Made by a program: the position numbers and the translations under genes. This document shows, one piece after another, positions 6,494 to 14,689 of a stretch of DNA of 40,132 nt (position 1 is its first letter; every line of letters begins with the position of its first letter). The notes under the pieces are model-generated. The model did not search any database. It worked only from the letters and a program-made list of their open reading frames with translations, and had not been told where the DNA came from. The stretch is from assembly GCA_947085035.1 (NCBI GenBank), contig CAMTUW010000021.1:1-40132 (forward strand). Direction: 5' to 3'. Origin of the DNA: CAMTUW01 sp947085035. Lineage in GTDB: Bacteria; Actinomycetota; Coriobacteriia; Anaerosomatales; PHET01.

Positions 6494-7885
6494 TTGAGCA
6501 TCGACCTGTCGAGCAAGCGCGTGACGGTCACCGGTGGCGCAGGGTTCCTAGGGTCCTATGTACTGGAGGCGCTCGCCAGACGGGGCTGTACCGAGCCCTT
6601 CGTGGTGCGTCATGCCGAGTTCGATCTGACGCTTTCGGCTGACATCGATCGCGTGCTAGCAGTCGCGCGGCCAGACGTCGTCATCCACCTCGCGGCCGTC
6701 GTGGGCGGCATCGGCGCCAATCGCGAGCAGCCCGGCCGCTTCTTCTACGAAAACGCGATCATGGGCATCGAGCTCATCGAGCGCTCTCGACGCGCGGGTA
6801 TCGAGAAGTTCGTCTGCGTGGGCACCGTGTGCGCGTATCCCAAGTTCGCGAAGGTGCCCTTCTCGGAAGACGACCTGTGGGACGGCTATCCCGAGGAGAC
6901 GAACGCGCCGTACGGTATCGCTAAGAAGGCGCTGCTCGTCCAGCTTCAGGCGTACCGGGACCAGTACGGGATGAACGGCATCTTCCTGCTGCCCGTGAAC
7001 CTCTACGGGCCGCGTGACGACTTCGATCCGGCCACCAGTCACGTTATCCCGGCGATCATCCGCAGGTGCATCGAGGCGCGCGAGGCCGGTGCTGATGAGA
7101 TCGTGCTCTGGGGCACGGGCGATGCCAGTCGCGAGTTCATCCACGCCGCCGACGCCGCAGAAGGCATCGTGCTTGCGACCGAGCGCTACGACGGCGCAGA
7201 GCCGGTCAACATCGGCGCAGGCTTCGAGATCACGATCCGCGAGCTTGCCGAGCGTATCGCGAAGGCGACGGGCTACACCGGGCGTCTGGTGTGGGACGCG
7301 AGCCGACCAGACGGTCAGCCTCGCCGCCGCTTGGATGTCACGCGTGCAGAGCGCGAGTTCGGCTTCCGGGCCTCTACCGACTTCGACGACGGCCTGCGCG
7401 AGACGGCCGCGTGGTACGACCGGGCGCGCCTCGCCCCCGCGGACGCTTCGGCGACGCCGCTTCAGCCCACGCCCGAGCCGGTCGAGGAGATCCGCGACGG
7501 TGACATGGTACTCGCGGTCATCATCCGCGGTTCGTATCGCGAGCCCGGTGTGCACTTCTTCTCGCAAGATCACTTCTCGCAGCAGCTCGGTCACATCCGC
7601 TACCCGCAGGGCCACGTCATCGTCCCGCACGTTCATAACCCCGTGTCCCGCGAGGTCATGCACACCCAAGAGACCCTCTTCATCCGAGAAGGTCTCGTCC
7701 GAGTCGACCTGTACCGCGATGACCGAACGCTTCTGACCTCGCGCACGCTGTTCAGCGGCGACACGATCTTGCTCTCGACCGGAGGCCATGGTTTCGAGAT
7801 GCTTCAGGAGAGTTCGATGATCGAGGTCAAACAGGGCCCGTACGCGGGCGAGGGCGACAAGACCAGGTTCGAGCCGGAGGCGTGA
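6494..7885 (+). CDS. GDP-L-fucose-synthase-like epimerase/reductase fused to a C-terminal cupin
   Basis: This 463-residue protein has two parts. Residues 1-315 form an extended SDR close to GDP-fucose synthase (Fcl): VTGGAGFLG near 12, HLAAVVGGIGANREQP, CAYPKFAKVPFSEDDLWDG, and the catalytic pair Y140/K144 in PYGIAKKA. NLYGPRDDFDP and LWGTGDASREFIHAADAAEG follow. By alignment the usual catalytic Ser is Thr111, while the nearby Cys is kept (C113). Residues about 330-463 form a cupin: HVHN at 379-382, then E387/E393, and a second motif GDTILLSTGGHG. The start is TTG with GGAGG 6 bases upstream. It probably makes or finishes a nucleotide-deoxysugar; the cupin may isomerise, epimerise or merely sense it. 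Fcl normally follows Gmd, which is not in the window. Confidence 0.8.
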   Translation: MSIDLSSKRVTVTGGAGFLGSYVLEALARRGCTEPFVVRHAEFDLTLSADIDRVLAVARPDVVIHLAAVVGGIGANREQPGRFFYENAIMGIELIERSRRAGIEKFVCVGTVCAYPKFAKVPFSEDDLWDGYPEETNAPYGIAKKALLVQLQAYRDQYGMNGIFLLPVNLYGPRDDFDPATSHVIPAIIRRCIEAREAGADEIVLWGTGDASREFIHAADAAEGIVLATERYDGAEPVNIGAGFEITIRELAERIAKATGYTGRLVWDASRPDGQPRRRLDVTRAEREFGFRASTDFDDGLRETAAWYDRARLAPADASATPLQPTPEPVEEIRDGDMVLAVIIRGSYREPGVHFFSQDHFSQQLGHIRYPQGHVIVPHVHNPVSREVMHTQETLFIREGLVRVDLYRDDRTLLTSRTLFSGDTILLSTGGHGFEMLQESSMIEVKQGPYAGEGDKTRFEPEA

Positions 7886-8997
7886 TGATCCCCGTCAACG
7901 AGCCCGTGATCGGCGATGCGGAGACCCGCTACGTCGAGGAGTGCATGCGCACGGGCTGGATCTCGTCGGCCGGCCGCTTCATCGAACAGTTCGAGCGCGA
8001 GTGGGCGGCCTACTGCGGCGTGCGCCACGGCGTCGCGGTCGCGAACGGAACCGTGGCCCTGCAGCTCGCGGTGGCGTGCCTGGACCTTGAGCCCGGCGAC
8101 GAGATCATCATGCCCAGCTTCACGATCATCTCCTGCGCGCTGGCCGCGACGTACAACGGCGCCGTGCCCGTGCTGGTGGACTCCGAGCCGGACACCTGGT
8201 GCATGGACGTCTCGCAGGTCGAGGCGCGCATCACGCCGCGCACCCGCGCGATCATGCCGGTGCACATCTACGGGCACCCGGTGGATATGGACCCGCTGCG
8301 CGAGCTTGCCGAGAAGCACGGCCTCGTGATCATCGAGGACGCCGCCGAGGCCCACGGGGCGACGTATCGCGGCAAGCGCTGCGGCGGGCTGGGCGACGTG
8401 AGCTGCTTCAGCTTCTACGCCAACAAGATCGTCACCACCGGCGAGGGCGGAATGCTGCTCACCAACGATGAGCGCATCGCGGAACTCGCGCGCTCCAAGC
8501 GCAACCTGTGTTTTCATGAGGGGCGGCGCTTCTTTCACGAGGACGCCGGCTTCAACTTCCGTATCACCAACCTGCAGGCTGCCATCGGCCTGGGGCAGGT
8601 CGAGCGTATCGACGAGCTGGTGGCACGCAAGCGGCGGATGGGGCAACGCTACACCGAGGCGCTGGCTGGGGCGCGGTTGCCGATCGCACTGCCGGTTGAG
8701 CGCGAGTGGGCGGAAAACGTCTACTGGATGTATGGGGTCGTGCTCGATGACGCGATCGGATTCGATGCCGTCGAGTTCGCACGGCTTCTTGCCGAGCGTG
8801 GCGTGCAGACTCGCCCGTTCTTCCTCGGTATGCACGAGCAGCCGGTCTTCTTGGACGCAGGCCTCTTCGCCGGAGAGTCCTACCCGGTCGCGGAGCGTCT
8901 TGCGCGGCGCGGGCTCTATCTGCCTTCCGGGCTCGCGCTGAGCGACGAGCAGATGGATGCCACGGTCGAGGCCGTGAAGGACGTGTTCGGCAGATGA
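7885..8997 (+). CDS. DegT/DnrJ/EryC1/StrS-family sugar aminotransferase, perosamine-synthase-like
   Basis: This 370-residue PLP enzyme aminates a keto-sugar nucleotide. It begins MIPVNEPVIGDAETRYVEEC and TGWISSAGRFIEQFE, very like GDP-perosamine synthases (RfbE/Per). IIEDAAEAHGA binds PLP, and the Schiff-base lysine is K181 in FYANKIVTTGEGG. FNFRITNLQAAIGLGQ is the conserved C-terminal lobe entry. The ATG at 7885 is preferred over the GTG at 7882, because GGAGG then lies 4 bases upstream. It overlaps the SDR-cupin stop by one base, so the two products are likely made together and may act on the same sugar. The exact product (perosamine or another 4-amino sugar) is inference. Confidence 0.85.
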   Translation: MIPVNEPVIGDAETRYVEECMRTGWISSAGRFIEQFEREWAAYCGVRHGVAVANGTVALQLAVACLDLEPGDEIIMPSFTIISCALAATYNGAVPVLVDSEPDTWCMDVSQVEARITPRTRAIMPVHIYGHPVDMDPLRELAEKHGLVIIEDAAEAHGATYRGKRCGGLGDVSCFSFYANKIVTTGEGGMLLTNDERIAELARSKRNLCFHEGRRFFHEDAGFNFRITNLQAAIGLGQVERIDELVARKRRMGQRYTEALAGARLPIALPVEREWAENVYWMYGVVLDDAIGFDAVEFARLLAERGVQTRPFFLGMHEQPVFLDAGLFAGESYPVAERLARRGLYLPSGLALSDEQMDATVEAVKDVFGR

Positions 8998-10292
8998 GGA
9001 TCGGTGTCGTCGCCAACCTGGACCGGTCGTGGGGCGGCATCTATCAGTACGCGGTGACGTTCGTGTCCGCGCTTTCCGAGGTGGACACCGGCGACGAGTT
9101 CGTGCTCTTCGTCTACGAGGGTGACCGGGTTCTGCTCGAGCTCGACGACATCGCGTTCGAGCGGGTGGCGTTGCGGGTGATAGCCGGCCCGGCCGGGACG
9201 CTCGCGAGCAAAGCGGCTTCCCTGCTCCCTGACGACGTTCGCGCGCAACTCCGCGACGCGGTGGGGCGCGCGATGGCGCCTCGCGGGGGCGGTGCCCCGG
9301 ACGCCGCGTCGGCCGCCCGGGTCCCGGAGGTCGACAACGCGTGGGCGGGCTTCTTCGCTCGGCACGGGATCGACCTGCTGCTGTTCACGGCTGACAGCGA
9401 ACTCGCACCAACGACCGGCGTGCCGTTCGTCGCGGCCGTCCACGACCTGCAGCACCGCCTACAGCCGGAGTTCCCCGAGGTCTCGGCCGACGGTGAATAC
9501 GAGCGGCGCGAGGCGCGCATCGGCGCCACCATCCGGCATGCCACAGCGATACTCGTCGACTCCGAGGTGGGCCGCGAGGACGTGCTGGCGTGCTACGGCG
9601 GCGAAGGCGTCGACCCCGAAGCGGTTCGCGTGCTGCCGTTCCTGCCGGCCGCGCCTGTCTCGAGCCCACCGTCGTCGCGCGAGGTGACACGCGTGCGCGC
9701 GGCTCACGGTCTGCCTGAGGGTTATCTCTTCTACCCGGCGCAGTTCTGGCCGCATAAGAACCACGAGCGTATCGTCGAGGCGCTGGGTTTGCTTGCCGCG
9801 CGCGGACTGCGCCCGCACGTGGCCTTCGCGGGAACGCACTCGGGTGAGCTGCGCGAGCTCACGCACGCACAAGTGATGACGCGCGCCGTCGAGCTGGGGG
9901 TCGCTGAGCAGGTTCACGACCTGGGCTACGTCGACGACGCCGACATGGCGCCGCTTTATGCCGGTGCGACGGCGCTGGTGATGCCCACATTCTTCGGGCC
10001 CACGAATATCCCGGTGGTCGAGGCGTGGGGGCTCGGGTGCCCGGTCATCACATCCGACATCCGAGGCATCCGCGAGCAAGCGGGAGACGCGGCGTTGCTC
10101 GTCGATCCGCGCGACCCAGAGTCGATTGCCGGGGGTATCGCGCGGGTGGTGGGCGATGCGAGGCTTCGCGACCATTTGGCCGCCGCGGGCCGCGCTCGTG
10201 TGGCCGCCTACACACGCGAACAGTTCGTCGAGCGACTCGCGGTAGCCATCGAGTTCGCAAAAGGCCGCATCAGCGAGAGGGGACGCGCATGA
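8994..10292 (+). CDS. GT4-family glycosyltransferase (GT-B fold)
   Basis: This 432-residue GT-B enzyme opens MRIGVVANLDRSWGGIYQYA. It has VAAVHDLQHRLQPEFP near 145, YLFYPAQFWPHKNHERIVEA near 245, and FFGPTNIPVVEAWGLGCPVI near 340 for the donor-binding lobe. In that last motif the first glutamate of the usual EX7E pair is replaced (Gly), as in a known GPTNIP-type subgroup of GT4 mannosyl/rhamnosyltransferases. It overlaps the aminotransferase upstream and the methyltransferase downstream by 4 bases each. It probably adds a sugar to the lipid-linked glycan at the inner membrane face. Confidence 0.85.
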   Translation: MRIGVVANLDRSWGGIYQYAVTFVSALSEVDTGDEFVLFVYEGDRVLLELDDIAFERVALRVIAGPAGTLASKAASLLPDDVRAQLRDAVGRAMAPRGGGAPDAASAARVPEVDNAWAGFFARHGIDLLLFTADSELAPTTGVPFVAAVHDLQHRLQPEFPEVSADGEYERREARIGATIRHATAILVDSEVGREDVLACYGGEGVDPEAVRVLPFLPAAPVSSPPSSREVTRVRAAHGLPEGYLFYPAQFWPHKNHERIVEALGLLAARGLRPHVAFAGTHSGELRELTHAQVMTRAVELGVAEQVHDLGYVDDADMAPLYAGATALVMPTFFGPTNIPVVEAWGLGCPVITSDIRGIREQAGDAALLVDPRDPESIAGGIARVVGDARLRDHLAAAGRARVAAYTREQFVERLAVAIEFAKGRISERGRA

Positions 10293-11074
10293 CCGCTGAG
10301 CCGCTGAGCCCCACGACATTCGGCGCGTACGCCGCGTTCTACGACGCGCTCTACGCGGACAAGGACTACGAAGCCGAGGTCGACTTCCTCGCAAGCGTGT
10401 TCGAGCGGTTCTGCGACGTTGCGGTTGAGCACGTGCTTGACCTGGGTTGCGGCACCGGCGGGCACACGATACCGCTGGCACGGCGCGGCTACGAGGTCGT
10501 GGGACTCGACCGTTCCGCGCAGATGATCGATCAGGCGGCCGAGAAGGCGCGGACCGCAGGCGTCGAGGCGCGGTTCGTAATCGGTGACGTTCGTGACTAC
10601 TCGCTCGAGCGCACCTTTGATGCGATCGTGTCGATGTTCGCGGTGGTTTCATACCAGCTCACGTCTGACGATCTGTCGCGCATGTTCGGCGCGGCGCGCG
10701 CACACCTGAATCCCGGCGGCCTGTTCGTCTTCGACGGGTGGTTCGGGCCCGCCGTGCTCGCCCAAGGGCCGCGCGAGAGCTCGAAGCGGGTCCTCACACC
10801 CGATGGTGATGAGGTCGTGCGCACGGCACACCCCGTCGTCGATGAGAGCGCGCAGACGGTGACCGTGAACTACCTTGTCGAGCGTATGTCATGCGGCGCG
10901 GTCGTCGAGGCGACGCGCGAGGCTCACGCGGTGCGCTACCTCTTCGCTGACCAGATCGAGCGCCACTGCGAGGCCGCCGGCTTCGAGCTGGTCGCGTTGG
11001 GCCCGTTCGGTGACCTCACGCGCGCAGCGAACGACGGCGACTGGAACTTCTCGGCAGTGGCCCGGGCACGTTGA
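10289..11074 (+). CDS. class I SAM-dependent methyltransferase
   Basis: This 261-residue enzyme has a clear SAM-binding core: VLDLGCGTGGHTIPLARRGY (motif I) near residue 50, VVGLDRSAQMI (acidic residue for the ribose) and IGDVRDY. FDAIVSMFAVVSYQ and LNPGGLFVFDGW follow. The frame is open upstream, but the ATG at 10289 overlaps the GT4 stop (ATGA) and the domain starts shortly after it. The position between a glycosyltransferase and an SDR suggests O- or N-methylation of a sugar, though small-molecule targets cannot be excluded. It is unrelated in detail to the two TIGR04325-like enzymes. Confidence 0.85.
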   Translation: MTAEPLSPTTFGAYAAFYDALYADKDYEAEVDFLASVFERFCDVAVEHVLDLGCGTGGHTIPLARRGYEVVGLDRSAQMIDQAAEKARTAGVEARFVIGDVRDYSLERTFDAIVSMFAVVSYQLTSDDLSRMFGAARAHLNPGGLFVFDGWFGPAVLAQGPRESSKRVLTPDGDEVVRTAHPVVDESAQTVTVNYLVERMSCGAVVEATREAHAVRYLFADQIERHCEAAGFELVALGPFGDLTRAANDGDWNFSAVARAR

Positions 11075-11097
11075 GACTGGAAGGATTGAGCTGACCG

Positions 11098-12135
11098 ATG
11101 AGATTCCTGATCACCGGAGGCTCCGGCTTCCTAGGCATCAACATGATTCGCTTCCTGCTCGAGCGCGGGCATGAGGTCCGCTCGCTCGACCTCGTCGAGT
11201 TCGACTACGAGGACTGCCGCGATCGCGTCGACACCATCGTTGGCGATATCCGCGACGAATCCGCTGTCGCGCATGCGATGAACGGAGTCGATGTAGTCAT
11301 CCACGCGGCGGCGGCCCTGCCGCTCTACTCGCCTGAAGACATCCGCACCACCGATGTGGACGGCACTCGCATTCTGCTGCAGGCCGCACGCGAGCAGGAT
11401 GTCGACCGCTTCGTGATGGTGTCGTCGACCGCCGTTTACGGCATCCCTGACCACCATCCGCTGCTCGAGGACGACCCGCTCGTGGGTGTGGGCCCCTACG
11501 GAGAGGCGAAGATCGCCGCCGAGGTGGTCTGTCACGAGTTCCGTGACCAGGGCATGTGCGTGCCCATCATCCGCCCCAAGAGCTTCATCGGTCCCGAGCG
11601 CCTGGGTGTGTTCGCGCTCTTCTACGACTGGGCCTACACCGGCCACGGGTTCCCGATGATCGGCAGCGGCGAGAACCGCTACCAGCTGCTGGACGTCGAG
11701 GATCTGTGCGACGCGCTGTATCGCTGCGCGACCATGCCGTGCGAGGTGGTCAACGATACGTTCAACATAGGCGCCGAGGAGTTCACGACGATGCGTGAGG
11801 ACTACCAAGCGGTCCTCGACCACGCCGGACACGGCAAGCGCATCCACGGGTTTCCGGCGGCTCCCATGATCTGGACGCTACGCGTGCTCGAGGCGCTCAA
11901 CCTCTCGCCGCTCTACAAGTGGGTCTACGAGACGGCGTCCAAGGACTCGTTCGTCTCAATCGACAAGGCGAAACGGGTGCTGGGCTGGCAGCCGAAACAT
12001 TCGAACAAGGACGCGCTCATCCGCAACTACGACTGGTACGTCGATCACTTGGACCAGTTCAGCGGCCGCGACGGAGTATCGCATCGGGTGCCGTGGAAGC
12101 AGGGCGTCCTGTCGGCGGCGAAGAGGTTCTTCTGA
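11098..12135 (+). CDS. NAD-dependent epimerase/dehydratase (extended SDR)
   Basis: This 345-residue extended SDR has the Rossmann motif FLITGGSGFLGINMIRFLLE, the acidic residue after strand 2 (SLDLVEFDYED), DVVIHAAAALPLY, VSSTAVYGIP (catalytic Ser) and YGEAKIAAE (Tyr-x3-Lys). The substrate loop IRPKSFIGPERLGVF follows. The last 80 residues, with a Trp/Tyr-rich segment, are less typical and may bind membrane or acceptor. It is the last gene of the rightward operon, 23 bases after the methyltransferase. The substrate is probably a nucleotide- or lipid-linked sugar; the subfamily is not recognised. It converges on the GT-C-like gene 29 bases downstream with no clear terminator. Confidence 0.8.
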   Translation: MRFLITGGSGFLGINMIRFLLERGHEVRSLDLVEFDYEDCRDRVDTIVGDIRDESAVAHAMNGVDVVIHAAAALPLYSPEDIRTTDVDGTRILLQAAREQDVDRFVMVSSTAVYGIPDHHPLLEDDPLVGVGPYGEAKIAAEVVCHEFRDQGMCVPIIRPKSFIGPERLGVFALFYDWAYTGHGFPMIGSGENRYQLLDVEDLCDALYRCATMPCEVVNDTFNIGAEEFTTMREDYQAVLDHAGHGKRIHGFPAAPMIWTLRVLEALNLSPLYKWVYETASKDSFVSIDKAKRVLGWQPKHSNKDALIRNYDWYVDHLDQFSGRDGVSHRVPWKQGVLSAAKRFF

Positions 12136-12164
12136 GAGGGCGACGCAGTCGGTGCTAGCGGGAC

Positions 12165-13817
12165 TTACCGTCTGATTGGCGGCGTGACCAGTACTGTGTC
12201 AGTAGCCGGGTCGATTCCGATGACCAGTGTCACGCCTCGCTCCAGTGTGCCCACCGCTTTGAAGGACCCATGCGGAGCCCGTTCATCGAGCGCGCGATAC
12301 GAGAAATGCCGTGTTGGGATAGAGAAGTTGACCGCTGCGGGCAGGAACTCGGCGCGCTGGGATGTGCCCGGCCGGACGGTGAAGTACACACTTCGCTCAT
12401 CGGACTCGATAGTGATTCCCGCGGAAGGTTCAGCCGGACCCGTGACGCTGTTCACGATCTTCACCAGTGGGGTTGCAGGGTGGGCCGCCCAAAGAACCAT
12501 CGCAGACGCACCCTCTAGGCCCACGCGGTCGTTAACGAGTATGACTGTGTCCGGAGCTGTGGATCCAATCCGCTTACGCATATCTTCAAGCTGCACGGTC
12601 GTGAATTGCACTGACTCGACGTTGTGCCTCGCAGCCGGGATTGTCATGACGCTGAATGTGAGCAGACCGGCGAGCGCCACGAGTGACAGCGCCGTTGTGC
12701 GTAGCCAGCCTTTGCTCACGCCCAAAGTAACCAAGACCGCCATAATCAGCCCCAAACCGAAGAATCGCGGTTCTGTTGGGTTCAGCAGAGCGGGTAGGAC
12801 GGCGGCGCAAAAGGCGAGCGTCGTGAGCACTCCGCCTCGGCCTCCGCGTGACGAGCGCTTTCGCCGCAGCATGATAGCCCCCAGTGCCACATTTGCGAGC
12901 GCGCCGACGCCGAAGGCGAGCGCCGTCAGCGTACTGAGGCCGTCTCTTGCCCTCTCACCAGCAAAGCGATATGCGTCCCACGGATAGAAGCTCTGTACCG
13001 CGAAGAAGCGGAACTGCTCGGCCACACTCGCGAACCCCCCGCGGGTTACGTACACGGCACCCGAGCCGGTGAGCAGCAACCTGAACGCGCCAAATAGCGC
13101 GAAAGGCGCAAGAAGCGGCCATGCGGTCCGAAGCGTAGGTAGTCGGCCTTCGGCCGCGAGTAGCAGTGCAGCCACAACCGGCATCACGATCGCGGTCTCG
13201 TGCCCGGACACCGCCAGACACTGAAGGGCCGCAGCGAATACGACGCGCTTTCGCGATGGTTCTCCGGACGAGTCCAGCAGCACGATGAGCGATGCAACCG
13301 AGAACACCGCTGCCAGCAGATTCGTGCCGAAACTTGGCCACCACAAAGGCATCTGGAATGCCGGCGAGAGAGCAACCGCTGATCCGAGTATCGCCGCTGT
13401 CCAGGGGGAGCCATGCGCCCTCAGGGAGAACAGGTACGTCACGAGACCGGCGAGTATCGCTACGAGCAGATGGTTGCCGAGCAGGTAGACGCGGTCGCCA
13501 ACGAGAGGGGCGAGCCAGCTGAGTCCCCATATGAAAGCGTTTTGCACAGGCCGGACGAACGCGGTGCTGGTCTCCCAACCGGGATAGTTGTCGAAGTAGT
13601 GCGAGTAGCCGCTCGTGAACCACAAAAGCGCGTCCGAGGCACTGATGTACTCACTGGAACTGTTGAGCACCAGTGGGAAATCATCTCCGCGTAGGTGGAA
13701 GTCGCGAATCAAAGCAGAATGGGTTGTCAGCACAAGCGCCAGCACGACGAGCGCTGAAAAGGTGGCCGCGATAAGCCGAACACGCTGGTGTTTGGCGGCC
13801 CCTACCATACTGGTCAC
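12165..13817 (-). CDS. GT-C-like multi-span membrane protein
   Basis: This is a 550-residue protein with roughly ten hydrophobic segments, followed by a soluble C-terminal part of about 150 residues. The first long external loop carries LIRDFHLRGDDFPLVLNSSS, with the acidic pair GDD placed as in GT-C glycosyltransferases that use polyprenyl-phosphate sugars outside the membrane. No named family is recognised. The GTG at 13817 overlaps the UbiA-type gene's stop (GTGA); an ATG at 13808 is the alternative. GC and codon use look slightly lower than in neighbouring genes. The operon position after a phosphoribosyltransferase makes a pentose or other lipid-linked donor plausible. The GT-C call is inference from topology and loop. 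Confidence 0.55.
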   Translation of the reverse strand: MTSMVGAAKHQRVRLIAATFSALVVLALVLTTHSALIRDFHLRGDDFPLVLNSSSEYISASDALLWFTSGYSHYFDNYPGWETSTAFVRPVQNAFIWGLSWLAPLVGDRVYLLGNHLLVAILAGLVTYLFSLRAHGSPWTAAILGSAVALSPAFQMPLWWPSFGTNLLAAVFSVASLIVLLDSSGEPSRKRVVFAAALQCLAVSGHETAIVMPVVAALLLAAEGRLPTLRTAWPLLAPFALFGAFRLLLTGSGAVYVTRGGFASVAEQFRFFAVQSFYPWDAYRFAGERARDGLSTLTALAFGVGALANVALGAIMLRRKRSSRGGRGGVLTTLAFCAAVLPALLNPTEPRFFGLGLIMAVLVTLGVSKGWLRTTALSLVALAGLLTFSVMTIPAARHNVESVQFTTVQLEDMRKRIGSTAPDTVILVNDRVGLEGASAMVLWAAHPATPLVKIVNSVTGPAEPSAGITIESDERSVYFTVRPGTSQRAEFLPAAVNFSIPTRHFSYRALDERAPHGSFKAVGTLERGVTLVIGIDPATDTVLVTPPIRR

Positions 13818-14689
13818 GACAGGTACAACAGCCCGGCAGAGATAGCAAGCCATAGCACGATTGTGACAATCAGCGGGCGGTCGGTGAGCAGGATTTCTTC
13901 GGGCGATCCGCCGAGATTGCGCAGGTGGATGAGGTAGAGGTACCGGAACAGGCCGTAGATGACGAACGGCACGGTGAGCATCAGGTAGTGGTTCTCGCGT
14001 CCGGTCGCCGAGAAGAACGTATACAGCGCGTAGGCGACGATCGTCGCTGCCGTGACCGCCGACAATATCGAGTCGATCAACGGCGTCGAGTACTCGTTCA
14101 GCACTGGTCGGTGCTCGCCGGCCCGATCTTCAAGCAGCAACAGTTCATGGCGCCTCTTCGCGAACCCGAGGAACAGCGCGAGCAGCCCAGCGCAGACGAG
14201 TAGCCACGAAGACACCGGCACCGCGATTGCCGCAGCACCGGCGACGGCACGCAAAACGAAGCCAACGGATATGGACATGACATCGAGGATCACCTGGTGT
14301 TTGGTCCAAGTGACATAAGCGGTCTGCAGAAGCGCGAAGCCGACGGCGACAAGCAAGAACTGCGGTCCCAACCACACGCCCATAGCAGCAGCGGCGCCCA
14401 GTGACGCGACTGCGGCAACCATCGCGACTGGTGACGTGAGGGACCCGGAAGCAATCGGACGGTTCCGTTTTGTGTCGTGGACCCGGTCGTTGGGCGCATC
14501 GATGAGGTCGTTCACGATGTAGAGGGCGCCTGAGATCAGGCAGAACGCAGCGAACGCCGCGAGCGAGCGTGCGACCGCCGGCACCGAGCCAAGCAGGCCC
14601 GCGAACACGAGCGGCGCGAAGACTATGAGGTTCTTCGTCCATTGACGCGGCCTCATCGAAACGAGAACTGCTCCGGGCGCGCCCATCAT
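13814..14689 (-). CDS. decaprenyl-phosphate phosphoribosyltransferase-like UbiA-family protein
   Basis: This 291-residue UbiA-superfamily membrane prenyltransferase has the subgroup hallmark MRPRQWTKNLIVFAPLVFAG at the N-terminus. The first Asp-rich motif, NDLIDAPNDRVHDTKRNRPI, is followed by ASG. The second region reads LGFAKRRHELLLLED. These match DPPR synthase (mycobacterial Rv3806c type), which transfers 5-phosphoribose from PRPP to polyprenyl phosphate, a first step to lipid-linked ribose or arabinose donors. About eight to nine membrane helices are visible. It overlaps the oxidoreductase upstream and the GT-C-like gene downstream by 4 bases. The partner phosphatase and DprE1/E2-type epimerase are not recognised nearby. 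Confidence 0.8.
   Translation of the reverse strand: MMGAPGAVLVSMRPRQWTKNLIVFAPLVFAGLLGSVPAVARSLAAFAAFCLISGALYIVNDLIDAPNDRVHDTKRNRPIASGSLTSPVAMVAAVASLGAAAAMGVWLGPQFLLVAVGFALLQTAYVTWTKHQVILDVMSISVGFVLRAVAGAAAIAVPVSSWLLVCAGLLALFLGFAKRRHELLLLEDRAGEHRPVLNEYSTPLIDSILSAVTAATIVAYALYTFFSATGRENHYLMLTVPFVIYGLFRYLYLIHLRNLGGSPEEILLTDRPLIVTIVLWLAISAGLLYLS

Noticed and set aside
12136..12164. Bidirectional terminator between the convergent SDR and GT-C-like genes
   Set aside because: The 29-base gap holds no inverted repeat of useful length and no T run.
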